Shown: positions 22,307 to 33,983, counted from the stretch's first letter. The stretch is DNA of 64,000 nucleotides from Lucinisca nassula (GCA_963580285.1 OY757010.1:152478714-152542713); one strand, 5' to 3'. The notes: generated by a model not told the origin, from the letters alone. Program-made: numbers and translations.

Positions 22307-22606
22307 GGCCCCCGCCATCGGGGCTTGAAGAAATAGATGGGCTGCAAGGTGCTTCCACGCCGAACTGAAACCAACCGCACACTAGTACTGGTTGACTGCT
22401 TAGAGGATCTAAGCCTGCCCAGGCAAAGCAGTGCGAGTCGGACCGTCCATGCTTGTAAACCGTATTGGTTTCATTGGCCGACAGGGCTTGAGATGTCATT
22501 TCATCTCAATGTCGGGTAAAAGTCCCACAAAATTGGAAGCAACGTCTCCAAAATGACCTATACAGTGTTAAGGGGGACGTAAACATCAAATCAAACAAAC
22601 AAACAA
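22307..22606 (+). mobile_element. SINE-like element S1
   Basis: A near full-length copy from GCCCCCGCCATCGGGGCTTG to an AAACAAACAAACAAA tail. The hairpin GAGATGTCATTTCATCTC is intact. Confidence 0.75.
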
Positions 22607-22879
22607 ATCCATTCCGCTGAGTCAAGGGCACTTGTCAGTTTCTGGTGAAAGAATTTGCACACTGCAGCCTATTAGTTAAACGCTTACGTAGCCAATAGGT
22701 CTGCACAGGAAGTGTTGACAGCTAAAAGAATGACCTAAAATAGTATTGACTGGACCGTCAAACTCTTATACAAAAAAAAAAAAAAAAGAGAGTGACGTTC
22801 TACAACTGCGGCTGTTCGGTCACGCTCTTCTTCGCTGAGATTTATTGCACAATAAAACACTCCATTTCCATTGCCGTTA

Positions 22880-23150
22880 TGGGCGTCATTTTTTAACTGA
22901 TCAGTTTACCCATCAGCACTATTCCTGGGCAGTCTTTTACGGTAACGGTTAACCAGCACAGTGCGTATTCTTTCGCCAGAGAATGACAACTGCCCTTCTT
23001 GATAACAGCGGAAAGGAGAGAAAGGCCAGAACAAATTTCATGATCAGTCTCCACAACAGAATGTTGCCGACCCCGGCAAGTATCGGACCCACGTTCTCCT
23101 GATCCCAAGTCAGACGCGCATCCGAATGAGATACCGAGGCTGGCAATGGG
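22880..23150 (-). mobile_element. Unclassified SINE-like repeat (second family)
   Basis: It matches 42190-42420 over CAGTTTACCCATCAGCAC-, TTCTTTCGCCAGAGAATGAC- and TTCATGATCAGTCTC-like segments. Short pieces of it occur at 22620-22660 and 41665-41705. No promoter elements were recognised. Confidence 0.5.
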
Positions 23151-23269
23151 CGTGATATACTAGAATAAAATGATTATAGAAGAAATTGTGTTTGTTGGTT
23201 TTGAACATTCCAGGATGAGCAACGTAGCCATCAAAAATGTATGACCGGAAAGCCATACGGCGTAGTAAC

Positions 23270-23835
23270 CTTCCAATGTGACCTTGACCTGGTGTCAGCA
23301 AGATTCATTTATGAACTCTGCACATGAGCTCACTGAGGGGGATAATTGATCAAAGTTTAATGAAAATCCTCACTGAGGTAAAAGAATGTGGTAAAAGAGA
23401 TATGGAACGGACACAAAAATCAAAGTTTCAAACGCTTGACCTTCAGCTATGACCTTGACCTTGAGTCGGCATGGTTCATTTATGGGTTCTGCACATGAGC
23501 TCACTCAAAAGAATATTTGACCAAAGTTTAATGAAAATCGTTCCAAGGAGATATAAAACGGACAAAAAATACCAAGTTTCAAACTCATGACCTTCAACTG
23601 TGACCTTGACCTTGAGTCGGCATGGTTCGTTATGGGTTCTGAACATCAGCTCACTGAGACTAACACTTGACCAAAGTTAAATGAAAATCTATCAAAGGGT
23701 AAAGGAGATATGGGGCGGACAAGAAAGTGTTACGGACAGACAGACGGACGGACATTCCTATTATCCCGCCGCGAAGGACGGATAGACGAAAGACATTCCT
23801 ATAATCCCCGCTCCGCTTCGCGGCGGGGGATTAAA
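23270..23835 (-). mobile_element. Element T, tandem array with GC-rich hairpin end (minus strand)
   Basis: Read on the minus strand, it begins with a GC-rich inverted motif (AATCCCCCGCCGCGAAG...), a gtccgtccgtctgtctgtccg tract, then three diverged units around TGACCTTGACCTTGAGTCGG (starts near 23279, 23451 and 23602). The layout is that of A-C and R. The far end is not identifiable. Confidence 0.6.
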
Positions 23836-24104
23836 AATTGTTGATTTCACAAATCCTGGTATTGATAGCCGCGCTATTCTAATCGCTGTGAGGTCAGAGT
23901 GTTGCGCAAATGGGTTAATTATCTCTAGAATCTGGACTGGAATCCTGTTGTCGGGTTTGAAGACCCAGATCAGATGCCGCATGAAATTGGAAGTAAAGAA
24001 ATTTAAAATAATAATGATTTGCCACTATTACATACCTTTATCTGTAGTCAGTTAACGGACCCCTTAACATGAAATCTGTCATTGAGGAATAAATTATAAT
24101 AGCC

Positions 24105-24255
24105 GGTGTATAGTTGTTACGTTACTCGCCTCATAAACCAGGGATTGTCGGATCAATCCCGGGCCTCTCCAGACTTTCGGATGCGTCTTTTAACCGAGGA
24201 CCCGGCTCTGTATGACATTAGCTGTTGGTGGGACGAAAAACTAAAACAGACACAT
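24105..24255 (+). mobile_element. tRNA-derived SINE
   Basis: It has a B-box-like GGATCAATCCCGGG and a body ending GCTGTTGGTGGGACGAAAAA, like the SINEs at 8099 and 10885. Confidence 0.55.
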
Positions 24256-24814
24256 ATGTAGACCGCATTCTTATACATTTTCCTTGTACATGAGCCGGCG
24301 CACGACAAAGACTTTTTTCTACTACAGAAGTATAGGATCAGCATTTGCATCTAGACAACATGTCCAGTCTTCGCTTGTTGCTCTTTGAATAGCCCACATA
24401 GTAGGCTTATTCGAACAGCAAAGGCCCTGATCAGACTGCACGGATGCACAGGCTGATCTGAGTCTTCAATGGTTACACGTCTTATCGAATTACGTGTTCC
24501 CCAGTCTATGGATCCACTTTGGTCAAAGTCTTCACTTGTTGCTCTTTGAATAGCCCAGAGATCAGAATGCTCACAGGAACAGCAAATGCTCTGACTGCAC
24601 AGATCAATTCTCAAACGAGCAATTATGTTTCCTGTAAGTGCCTTTTCACACGCAATAACTGTGCGCGTGCTCACTAGTATGACGTAGCATGGTTAATCTG
24701 CACGTGCTTACATGACGAACTGCGGTAAATCGTGGGAATCATGTGCTCAGTCGGAGACAGCGCATGGAAAAAAGCAATCTGTCACACTGGTTGTTCACGT
24801 GAAGCGAGAGATGT

Positions 24815-25035
24815 TTAACCCTTTTTGTACCAAATGGAATCTTCCAGCTTATATATGGCAGGAGTCCATTTAGGGGCGTCAGGTTGTGTTTTCTTCAAAA
24901 TTGATTAGGAAAAGGGCTGAAATTTTTGCAAACAGTGTAGGCCCTGATCAGACGCCGCTTTCTTCGGCGTCTGATCTGGGCCTGCACTGTTTGCCAGGGT
25001 ACCCGCTTAGAGGTTTCCAGTCTGAAATGGGTTAA
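24815..25035 (+). mobile_element. Type a MITE (TTAA, piggyBac-like), intact
   Basis: TTAA at both ends (24815-24818 and 25032-25035). Left end CCCTTTTTGTACCAAATGG; right end TCTGAAATGGG. The core palindrome at about 24931-25003 has GACGCCGC and GCGGCGTC-like arms. Confidence 0.75.
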
Positions 25036-25470
25036 TGGAGAAATAATGAAACAGCATTACAATAAGATGGTTTAATCGAGGCATTGATGATTTGGGAAAA
25101 TGGCCCTGGATGGGAGCTCAGACATTCGTTCGTTAATCCCTTAAATGCCTTAACTCTAAACAATGCAGACTCTAATCAGAGGCCCTTTATTTGGCTTCTG
25201 ACCGGGATCTACCATGTTTGCCATTTCCAGACCAGATCGATTCTACAGGTAAACCTTTACACACTACTCTGGCCTCACTGATACGAACAGCGCGGCTTTA
25301 ATAAACCGCTACCTGAATTTCATACAAATAAGTGACACTCATTTAGAATTAGTATCGTAAAGCTACTGCACTTCGTAAGTTTTGGTCGACTGTCAATCTA
25401 CAGAAATCTTTCTATGGTGCTGGGTAATAATAAAAACCTTTTCCGAGATGGTATGCTACTCTTGAATTGG

Positions 25471-25775
25471 CCCCCGCCCATAGGGGCTTGAAGAAATATA
25501 TGGGCTGCATGATGCTTTCACGCAGAGCTGAATCCGGCCCGCACACTAGTACTGGTAAACCGCTTAGAGGATCTAAGCCTGTCCAGAAACTGCGGTGCGA
25601 GGCGGACCGTCAGTGCTAATAAACCCTATTGGTTTCATTTGGCGACAGGGCTTGAGATGTCATTTCATCTCAATGTCGGGTAAAAGTCCCACAAAATTGA
25701 AAGCAACGTCTCCAAAATGACCTTTACCGTGTTGACGGGGACGTTAAACCTCAAATCAATCAATCAATCAATCAA
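25471..25775 (+). mobile_element. SINE-like element S1 with CAAT tail
   Basis: Complete copy flanked by ATGCTACTCTTGAA on the left (about 25451-25464) and again after the tail, a target duplication of about 14 bp. The tail is a CAAT repeat rather than AAAC. Confidence 0.75.
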
Positions 25776-26557
25776 TGCTACTCTTGAAGGAAAGAATTTT
25801 CTCCCGAAAGGCAAGTATTTTTTTTTACTTTACGCACATGCGTAATATGTCTGATGAGCCTTTCGCCTATGAATACACTGGAAGTCGCTGGAATAACACA
25901 CGCACCCACCTTTCATGGACGGTTTTTCCAGATTGGCGTGCACATCCATGCAGTCTGATCACAAGTGGTCGCAGTTCTACCCATGGTGAAATGATACACT
26001 TACCTTTGACAGTTATGTTATTCTGGGTTTTTGTTTTGTTTGTTAGTTTGATTGAGGTTTAACGTCCCCGTCAACACTGTTGTGCAATGCTAATAAACCC
26101 TATTGGTTTCATTTGGCGACAGGGCTTGAGATGTCATTTCATCTCAATGTCGGGTAAAAGTCCCACAAAATTGAAAGCAACGCCTCCAAAATGACCTTTA
26201 CAGTGTTGACGGGGACGTTAAACCACCAATCAATCAATCAATCAATGCTACTCTTGAAGGAAAGAATTTGCTCCCGAAAGGCAAGTATTTTTTTTTACTT
26301 TACGCACATGCGTAATATGTCTGATGAGCCTTTCGCCTATGAATACACTGGAAGTCGCTGGAATAACACACGCACCCACCTTTCATGGAAGGTTTTTCCA
26401 GGTTGGCGTGCGCATCCATGCAGTCTGATCACAAGTGGTCGCAGTTCTACCCATGGTGAAATGATACACTTACCTTTGACAGTTATGTTATTCTGGGTTT
26501 TTGTTTTGTTTGTTAGTTTGATTGAGGTTTAACGTCCCCGTCAACACTGTAAAGGTC
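25614..26557. repeat. About 470-bp tandem duplication
   Basis: 25614-26087 and 26088-26557 are near-identical, with a 4-bp difference in the CAAT run and a few substitutions. Each copy carries part of S1 and a fragment of the family W element. Similar 95- and 113-codon frames appear in each copy but are artefacts of the duplication. Confidence 0.75.
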
Positions 26558-26825
26558 ATTTTGGAGACGTCGCTTCAAATTTTGTGGGACTTTTTGTCTT
26601 TTACATGTACCCGACAATGAGATGAAATGACATCTCAAGCCCTGTTGCCCAATGAAACCAATAGGGTTTATATGCATGGACGGGCCGGCTCGCACCGCTT
26701 TGCATGGGCAGGCTTAGATCCTCTTAGCGGTTTACCAGTACTCGTGTGCGGGTCGGTTTCAGCTCTGCGTGGAAGCATCCTGCAGCCCATATATTTCTTC
26801 AAGCCCCGATGGGCGGGGGCCGTCT
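26515..26825 (-). mobile_element. SINE-like element S1
   Basis: Complete copy in minus sense, from GATTGAGGTTTAACGTCCCC to CGATGGGCGGGGGCCG. It has a small insertion (CTTTTACATGTACC region) near 26600. Confidence 0.7.
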
Positions 26826-27400
26826 CGGTCTTTGTAGTAGCACGGGTTTTATGTCGAGCGCTAACTAATGTACGATCTCAGTGCTTTGTTACATGCTGAA
26901 CATGAGGCCGGCTGCGAATTTATTTTCAGTAAAAGGGTATACAATTCCTTGGTCGAGTCTACTGATTAAAATAGGGGTGTGTTGTTGATTTTAATATACC
27001 CGTTTTTTTTTTGTTTTTTTTTTTTGAAGAAAAAAAACATGGACATATTATTTTCATCATTGTTGTTCGTCCGTCCGTCATAAGTGGCCGCAGTTCTATC
27101 CATGGTGAAATGAGCGAAAACACTTACCTTTGACAGTGCATATTATTCTAGGTCTTTGTTCATGCCGAGCGCTAGCTAATGTACGATCTCAATGGTTTGT
27201 TTTAAAACATGCTGAACATGAGACCGACGGTCAAAACCAGTCAGCTTCGGCTACGACATTTTATTTTTCAGATAAAGGGTATACGATTCATTGGGTGGTG
27301 TCACTGGTTATTGTTTTTTGGGGGTATATTATTTTCGTCACTGGTGTTCGTCCGTCCGTCCTTCCAACTGTCACAAACATTGTGAATGCAACTACTTTTT
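26826..27400. repeat. Locally duplicated sequence, otherwise unassigned
   Basis: A segment with GAGCGCTAACTAATGTACGA (about 26855) is repeated with changes at about 27168 (GAGCGCTAGCTAATGTACGA). Both are followed by ATGCTGAACATGAG. CCGTCCGTC tracts at 27071 and 27353 suggest tandem-element head debris. Confidence 0.45.
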
Positions 27401-27410
27401 TTATTCATCA

Positions 27411-27666
27411 CGCAAACATGCCTATATAGTTTTGACCCCCTTCAACCACACTTTTATATAGCGAAGCTGGGGTTTACAGGGGTTAATCTTTATGTTCGCT
27501 ATATAGATTGTGGGTAACCGTTACAACTGCCTCGTCGAGATTGTGCTAACGAGTACCCACAATCTATGTTTTGAGTAGAAATACGAAAAATTATCAGGAT
27601 TTTTATCTGAAAAAATTCCATTTTTGGAGGTAAAATTTTGCCGATGTATTTCAATAGGCGTGCTTT
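27411..27666. mobile_element. MITE K with central hairpin
   Basis: Stem around ATAGATTGTGGGTAACC and GAGTACCCACAATCTATG (27502-27572). Ends ATGCCTATATAGTTTTGACC and ATTTCAATAGGCGTG. Confidence 0.65.
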
Positions 27667-28021
27667 CGTAATGTCTTAGCCTATGGTGACCAAACTGGAC
27701 TGTAAACTCGCACGAACTGCAAAGACTCGGGACTTGTAGACCGGAAAAAAACCTGCGCGCTCATATTTCAAACGCCTCGGTGAGTCGATAAAGTAAGCCG
27801 TGTAGTGAGAAAGATTCTGACTGATCAGTGTTTGTAAATCCGACCCAGTACCTAGCGCCGGCCAAAGCCTGCACGCTCCTTTTGAAACGCCTCGGTGAGG
27901 TGATAGAGATAGCTGTGTAGCCAGAAAAGTTGTGACTGATCAGTCTATGAAAACCTCATCAGGTACTCGGATAAGGAACTGAACTGTTTACGCAAATAAC
28001 AAAAATTATGTATGTTTTGTT

Positions 28022-28320
28022 CGTTTGATTTGAGGGTTAACGTCCCCGTCAACACTGTATAGGTCATTTTGGAGACGTTGCTTCCAATTTTGTGGGACTC
28101 TTACCCGACATTGAGATGAAATGATATCTCAAGCCCTGGCGCCCAATGAAACCATTAGGGTTTATAATCATGGACGGTCCTACTCGCACTGCTTTGCCTG
28201 GGCAGGCTTAGATCCTCTAAGCGGTTTACCAGTACCCGTGTGCGGTCGGATACAGCTCTGGGTGGAAGCATCATGCATCCCATTTATTTTTTTCAGCCCT
28301 GATTGGCGGGGGCCAAGAGG
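28022..28320 (-). mobile_element. SINE-like element S1
   Basis: A near-complete copy. A second fragment of its head region lies at about 28404-28475 (TACTCGTGTGCGGTCGG and CCCCGATGGGCGGGG). Confidence 0.65.
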
Positions 28321-28674
28321 TTGTGGTGTATATAGATATCTAGAGCTTTGGGAACAATTCGCTATGTGCTCAAGAGCGATTTCGATTTGGCCATTATAAA
28401 CAAGCAAGTACTCGTGTGCGGTCGGTTTCAGCTCTGCGTAGCCCATCTGTTTCTTCAAGCCCCGATGGGCGGGGCGTTATAATGTATGCTAAAGTCATGA
28501 CTGATCATTCTTGTGAACGTCACTTTAACCCATCAGACCTAGTTCTTGCACGATCTGCAAAAACTCAAGATTAACCTGCAAATCCTGCCTAACCAGCGAA
28601 GATCAGCCTTTCCGTATGCGCAGTTTGATTAGCACTTCCGTTTTGTAGGCATCTGATCATGATCTACACGGTTT

Positions 28675-28675
<1 letters not shown>

Positions 28676-28706
<31 letters not shown>
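28676..28706. repeat. Poly(A) run
   Basis: 31 A residues followed by a short CA-rich stretch. Confidence 0.9.
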
Positions 28707-28707
<1 letters not shown>

Positions 28708-29840
28708 ACGCACACACACAAACAGGAGTTATTACAAGTTATGCTATATATATAAATGTCATGGTTTTTATTATAAATAATGGAATCGCCTCGTTAAACA
28801 CGAAGCTAAGTTCGAGCGAGCGCCAGCCAAATACAATAAGATTCACATGACCGGTAAAGACGTAGATTGGAGCCTGACTAGAGTTGATCAGCCTGCACAA
28901 CCGCGAGGTCTGATTAGAGACAATCATCGGGCATTCAGATTGGGATAACGCTGGTCATGTCATAGATACGTTTACATGTATCGCAGCGACGAATAAACGC
29001 TACAAAAAATGGAATCGCCTCGCTAACTGTAGTTTGAGCCATTAAGTCCTGAACGGGCAGTAAAGACCTCACAGCCTGTGCACCCGCTCAGCCTCATCTG
29101 GACCAGCCTGCGCATTCGCGCAGTCTCATCTGCAGCATCTGAGGAATGAAAAGAGGTAAGTGAAAACATGCTAAGTTCTGCACCGAAAGGTCAAGCGGAT
29201 TTTCTCCGGTAAGCCAAGTTTCGCCCACCTTTGATTAACGATCGACATCTCGAAAGAGCCATATTACCACACTACACCTACCAAAAAAGATGGGTCAATT
29301 TAGGAGTGTTTACGAGATGCAATCTTGCATTTTCTAAACTCTATCTGTCTGTCTGTCCATTGGTCTATCTTGTCTGTCTGTGCCTATCTGTTTGTCTGTC
29401 GGTCGGTCGACCAATGTCCAAGGCGGATGTCCGAATTTTGATCGAAAGGCAAAAAAAAAAAAATGGAAACTTCAAAACATCTAATGCGACATCAAATAGA
29501 AACATCAAACAACACGCGACCAAACATCGGAAGACAAAACATCTTGAATGTCACACACGCAGACACACACACATACACAAAGACAAAACATCGAAAAAAA
29601 TCGTCTTTTTTTGTATACAGAAAACGGACCGGGAAAACACATGAGCATATAAAAGATAAATTCCTCAACACTGATACACTGCGCCATTCAACCGTGTTTG
29701 TTTTAAACCTTTTCCCTTTTTCATTTCCAATAACTTTCGTTATTTTTTTTTTTATTTTTTTTTTTTTGTTCTTCTTCTTCTTTTTTTTTCATAATTAATT
29801 ATCAGTTGTACACACAGGTAATAATTAAATACACTCTGCG
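28707..29840. other. Unassigned interior with simple-sequence tracts
   Basis: Apart from a SINE family 2 tail (about 29175-29230), there are TCTG-rich tracts (29340-29410), a CA-rich patch (29555-29580) and T runs (29743-29790). No gene is recognised. Confidence 0.4.
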
Positions 29841-30139
29841 TAACTTTCGCATGGATTTCGCGGCAAAGATAGCCTGCGGCAAAGAGGTAAAGCTTCCGAA
29901 ACACTCGGAATATGCTCCGCAAATCGCGAACGACTACGGTTCGCGGAGTGTTTGCGAGTAAAACACTCCGAATAATTTTCAGATTCGGAATGTTTTAGAG
30001 GGCCAAAAGAATCATGCGAAATGAAGAAATTCGGAATAAAGAGTCTTTCGGCTTTTCTGCGCGACCTGTACTGTATATAAGGAGGAAGATTCCATTTGGT
30101 ACAAAAAGGGTTAATAGTATGGTAATTCTGTCTGTCATC

Positions 30140-30425
30140 ATTGTTATCTCACATTATCTATCAACATTTTCAGACAACCTCTTCTGAGGCCACTGGCCCA
30201 GTTGTAATGTAAAAAGCCTAAAACTTCGAATGCCGTCAGAACTTGCTGTAATTCTTCTAAAACTTTAACAAATTTGTTTTACAATGCAGCAAGGAGTCAA
30301 AAAGGTGCACATAGATGGGCAAATGGTGTAGACACTGATAAGACAGCTCCTTCAGGAGCTGTCTGATCTGGGTCTGCACTGTTTGCTTAGACCTGTCTGT
30401 CCCATTACTTAGGATCATTGGAGTA
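30140..30425. mobile_element. Palindromic MITE (type d)
   Basis: The body (AACTTGCTGTAATTCTTCTA, GCAAGGAGTCAAAAAGG) precedes a core palindrome at 30320-30390 with arms CAGCTCCT and AGGAGCTG, and a right segment CTGTCCCATTACTTAGGATC. Related copies are at 37452-37652 (inverted) and 50390-50600. Confidence 0.6.
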
Positions 30426-30431
30426 ATTATC

Positions 30432-31942
30432 TCGTATCTTGCTGTTCACGACAACCCCTAGCTTTGCAAACAGTGTAGATCCAGATCAGATGGCTTCTGA
30501 AGAAGCCATCTGATCAGGATCTACACTGTTTGACATTAACTTTATTGTAGCGCCTGCTATAAGCATGGCGCGATATAGGCGCCCGGTTTTCCGTCCGTCC
30601 ATTTGTTCGTCCATCCGTTTGTCAAGGCGTCAACATTTGCGACCACCCTAGCGTTCACCCTGAGGTTCAAGTTAATTTCTCAAGAACTATAAGAGCTTCA
30701 TTAATGATACTTGGTACAAACTTGTATCTGGGAATGACAGTTTACACGCAAGCATCCATATTTGACCTTGACCTACATTTCATGGTTCACTGACTTTGTA
30801 AAATATTGCGACCACCCTAGCGTTCACCCTGAGGTTCAAGTTTATTTCTCAAGAACTATAAGAGCTTCATTAATGATATTTGGTACAAACTTGTATCTGG
30901 GGATGACAGCTTACATGCAAGCATCCATATTTGACCATGACCTACATTTCATGGTTCACTGACTTTGTAAAATATTGCGACCACCCTAGCTTTCACCCTG
31001 AGGTTCAAGTTTATTTCTCAAGAACTATAAGAGCTTCATTAATGATACTTGGTACAAGCTTGTATCTGGGGATGACAGCTTACATGCAAGCATCCATATT
31101 TGACCTTGACCTACATTTCATGGTTCACTGACTTTGTAAAATATTGCGACCACCCTAGCGTTCACCCTAATGGTCAAGTTTATTTCTCGAGAACTATAAG
31201 AGCTTCATTAACGACATGTGGTACAAACTTGTTTCTGTGGATGGCAACCTGAATACAAGCATCCATATTTGACCTTGACCTACATTTCATGGTTCACAGA
31301 CTTTGTAAAATATTGCGACCACCCTAGCGTTCACCCTAATGGTCAAGTTTACTTCTCAAGAACTATTAGAGCTTTATTAATGATACTTGGTACAAACTTG
31401 TATCTGGGGATGGTAATTTAAATGCAAGCATCCATATTTAACCTTGACCTATATTTTATGGTTCACTGACTTTGTAAAATATTGCGACCACCCTAGCGTT
31501 CAACCTAATGGTCAAGTTTATTTCTCAAGATTTATAAGAGCTTTATTAACGATATTTGGTGCAAACTTGAATCTGAGGATGGCAACTTAAATGCAAGCAT
31601 CCATATTTGACCTCGACCTAAATTTCATGGTTCACTGACTTTGTGAAATATTGCAACCACCCTGGCGTTCATCCGAATGGTTTAGTTCATTTCTCAAGAA
31701 TTATCAGAGCTTCATTAATGATACTTAGTACAAGCTTGCATTTGAGAATGGAATCTTCTATGCAAGCATCTATGTTTGACCTTGACCTACATATCATGGT
31801 TCGATGACTTTGCGCCCACACAGGCGCGACATAGCCTTCCGGGGAATTCTTGTGAATCTATAGGAATAAATTAAATAAGAAAATTTGATTGGTTAAAAGT
31901 CAGAAATGGGTGTGGCTAAAATGAATATTCAGCAGGATAAGG
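30432..31942 (+). mobile_element. Type b MITE, split by element A
   Basis: The left part (30432-30545) includes the core palindrome (30466-30530). The right part (31855-31942) has TTTGATTGGTTAAAAGTC and AATATTCAGCAGGATAAGGG. Element A lies between. Confidence 0.65.
30546..31854 (+). mobile_element. Element A, complete copy
   Basis: Left end GCGCCTGCTATAAGCATGGC then GCGATATAGGCGCC, a ccgtccgtccatttgttcg tract, and seven or so units of about 169 bp. The right end has CACAGGCGCGACATAGCC, hairpin TTCC-gg-GGAA and TTCTTGT. The left GCGCCTG returns as CAGGCGC on the right. The boundaries are supported by the split type b MITE. Confidence 0.75.
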
Positions 31943-31949
31943 GTTATAT

Positions 31950-32195
31950 TTGAGACAGAGTGTGACAAAACATACAAACCATCAATGCAGTTTTGCCGTT
32001 GCTCTCTGGATAGTCCTAGAAGCTATGGAAGGGTCTCATAAACAGTAAAGATTGCTCAGATGTGCAGATGCACCAAATAAAAGATAAAAGATAAAGAAGC
32101 AACATTGCAGACAAAGGATCCTTTAACAAATACTTACCTGCCTTCATTTATCTTCCAAGTACTAGGAACTGGCTGATCTGAGTTTTCACTGTTTG
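31950..32195. other. Unassigned spacer
   Basis: No recognised feature except a fragment of the core palindrome's right arm near 32173-32200 (CTGATCTGAGTTTTCACTG). Confidence 0.4.
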
Positions 32196-32217
32196 CATAG
32201 GTGTGACATACAGTTAG

Positions 32218-32430
32218 GTGGGAAGGCCCAAGATGACCTGGAAGCAGCTGACAGAAAGAGATTGCAGAGAATGGAAGCTCTCTGCTATCGATCCTCATGA
32301 TAGACAGGCCTGGAGATCGGGTGTAAGATCTGCCATGGGTGCAGCAAGCCAGCTACCTGGAAGGGAGCCCACTTATGTGGACGTTGCCCCTCAATCTGCA
32401 CGTTAATCAAAAATGCGTTGATGATGATGT
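32218..32430 (+). pseudogene. LINE 3' end (RTE-like) C-terminal fragment
   Basis: A frame of 62 codons begins GRPKMTWKQL and contains DRQAWRSGV, the pattern (GRPxxTW...DRxxWR) found at the very C terminus of RTE-type LINE polyproteins. It ends with a stop at 32404-32406 and is followed by a TGATGATGATG tail. Everything upstream is missing, as usual for 5'-truncated LINEs. Confidence 0.65.
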
Positions 32431-32533
32431 TTTTTGTAGGTTTTTGCCACATGTCTGCTGATTTGTCGGCAAGCTTCTTCGGGTTGACCAAATGATTCTA
32501 GCCCATTGACCAAGATGACCACCATGCCATATA

Positions 32534-32722
32534 CAGTAAAATTCATATATTAAGATCACCTTTGGGACTGTTCAAAAGTGGTCTTAAAGACCTATCCTTG
32601 ACCTGAGGACACTGTGGGCAGAAAACGCAAAGAAAGATTAAGTGCACCCTTCAAAATAAGCTTTTTAAAGCAGAATTAGTCCTAATTTTAGGTGGTTTTA
32701 ATAGCGGACACCCCGCATTGTA
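32534..32722. mobile_element. MITE M
   Basis: Left end TACAGTAAAATTCATATATT; right portion TTTAGGTGGTTTTAATAGCG. The hairpin has lost most of its second arm. No insertion is present. Confidence 0.6.
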
Positions 32723-32734
32723 TGATGTCAGTAA

Positions 32735-33860
32735 AAACCCTTTTCCAAAACTTCCTTATATATAGCATGAGTCCATTTCAAAATTTAGGGGTGTCAGGTT
32801 GTGTTTTCTTCAAAATTTATTTGGAAAATGGCTGAACTTTTTTTGCAAACAGTGTAGGCCCTGATCACAGATACTTTGGGTCAGTAGAGCTTTCTTGCAG
32901 TTAGCAGAGCTGATCTCTTGGATTTTTTTTCTCTTTATTTTTGCATTTTAGCGTACTTGAACAACACCTTCATCCATACAAATGTTTGTGTCACGTCTAG
33001 AAAATAATGATATTTTATGGATAGGATAAAATTACGTAAAGATAAACAACTTTGATGTGATCAATTTTGACCCCTCTTCAGGTTAACAGCGCTGTGCCTT
33101 CCAAAATCAAAATAGCCATGGAAATTACTCATATCCCTTTCACCTATACGCTGATATAGATGTCCTTACAAAAGTCTTTAGAGTTATTGCAATTTCCACC
33201 GAAATCTTTCTCAAATGCAAACAAATGGTTGTCTTTCACATCAAAGTGCGACCTATTTCCCGGCTTGCTCTGCAAATCGTCGGTAACCCTCGATGACAGC
33301 TGCTGAGAACCAGTCCATGTTTCCCGGAGTTCACGTCAATTTTTGCAATAAGCCGGGAAAAAGGTCGCACTGTGATGTGGAAAACACGATTTGAGAAGGA
33401 TTTCGTGGGAAATTGCAAGAATGCAAGAGACTTTTGTAAGGATATCCATATCATCGTAAAGATGAATGATTGCAGAATCGAGAGATATTAGTAATTTGAG
33501 TTGTTGTTTTGGATTTGGAGGGTGCAGCGCTGTTAACCTGGAGAGGGGTCACATCGAAGTTGTTTATCTTTACGTAATTTTATCCTATCCATAAAATATC
33601 ATTATTTTCAAACGATTTTCTAGGCGTGACACAACCATTTGTATGGATTAAGGTGTTGTTCAAGTACGCTAAAATGCAAAAATAAAGAGAAAAAATCAAA
33701 GAGATCAGTTTTGGACCATCGGCTCTACCAACTGCAAGAAAGCTCTACTGACCCCAAGTATCTGTGGCTCTGATCAGATGCCGTGTTCTGTGGCGTCTGA
33801 TCTGTGCCTGCACTGTTTGCCAACTACCTGTTTTGGGGTTTCTGGTACTAAATGGGTTAA
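32735..33860 (+). mobile_element. Type a MITE, split by a fold-back element
   Basis: The left part contains CTTATATATAGCATGAGTCC and the first core arm. The right part resumes within the core at 33767 and ends AAATGGGTTAA (33850-33860). Confidence 0.7.
32866..33766. mobile_element. 901-bp fold-back element with 8-bp target duplication
   Basis: The ends CACAGATACTTTGGGTCAG and CTGACCCCAAGTATCTGTG are inverted and the complementarity continues inward over some 400 bp per arm with gaps, leaving a loop of under 100 bp near 33265-33345. Flanks are GCCCTGAT (32858-32865) and GCTCTGAT (33767-33774), an 8-bp duplication with one change. An 8-bp duplication and a CA...TG end suggest the hAT superfamily. 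No transposase. Confidence 0.75.
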
Positions 33861-33983
33861 AACAAAACAAATGCAGTTTCTAAAACACATATTTTATGTT
33901 AAAACAGTGATTTTACTACCAACAGTTTTTCAGCAAAAACAGTACATTAGCCATATTCAGATATCAAAAATTTTAACCGTATC

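Larger units (their letters stand above)
20066..30068. mobile_element. Element X, 10-kb inverted-repeat transposon remnant
   Basis: The ends CAGGTCGCGCATAAAAGCC and GGCTTTTCTGCGCGACCTG are inverted over 19 bp with one mismatch. TA flanks both (20064-20065 and 30069-30070). Both subterminal regions are rich in ACTCCG/CGGAGT motifs (20098-20235 and about 29890-30000), the kind of repeated site a transposase binds. The interior is now mostly SINEs, MITEs and tandem repeats. No transposase was recognised, so the superfamily is open. Confidence 0.65.
19868..30114 (-). mobile_element. Type a MITE (TTAA, piggyBac-like), split by element X
   Basis: The first part (19868-20065) runs from TTAACCCATTTAGTACCAGA through the core palindrome (19912-19978) to GGACTCCTGCTATA. 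The second part (30069-30114) gives TATATAAGGAGGAAGATTCC and ends TACAAAAAGGGTTAA. Intact copies at 24815-25035 and 41119-41355 show the halves belong together. Confidence 0.75.

Noticed and set aside
29463..29798. A 111-codon frame
   Set aside because: Made of CA-rich and T-rich simple sequence; ends in a run of phenylalanines.
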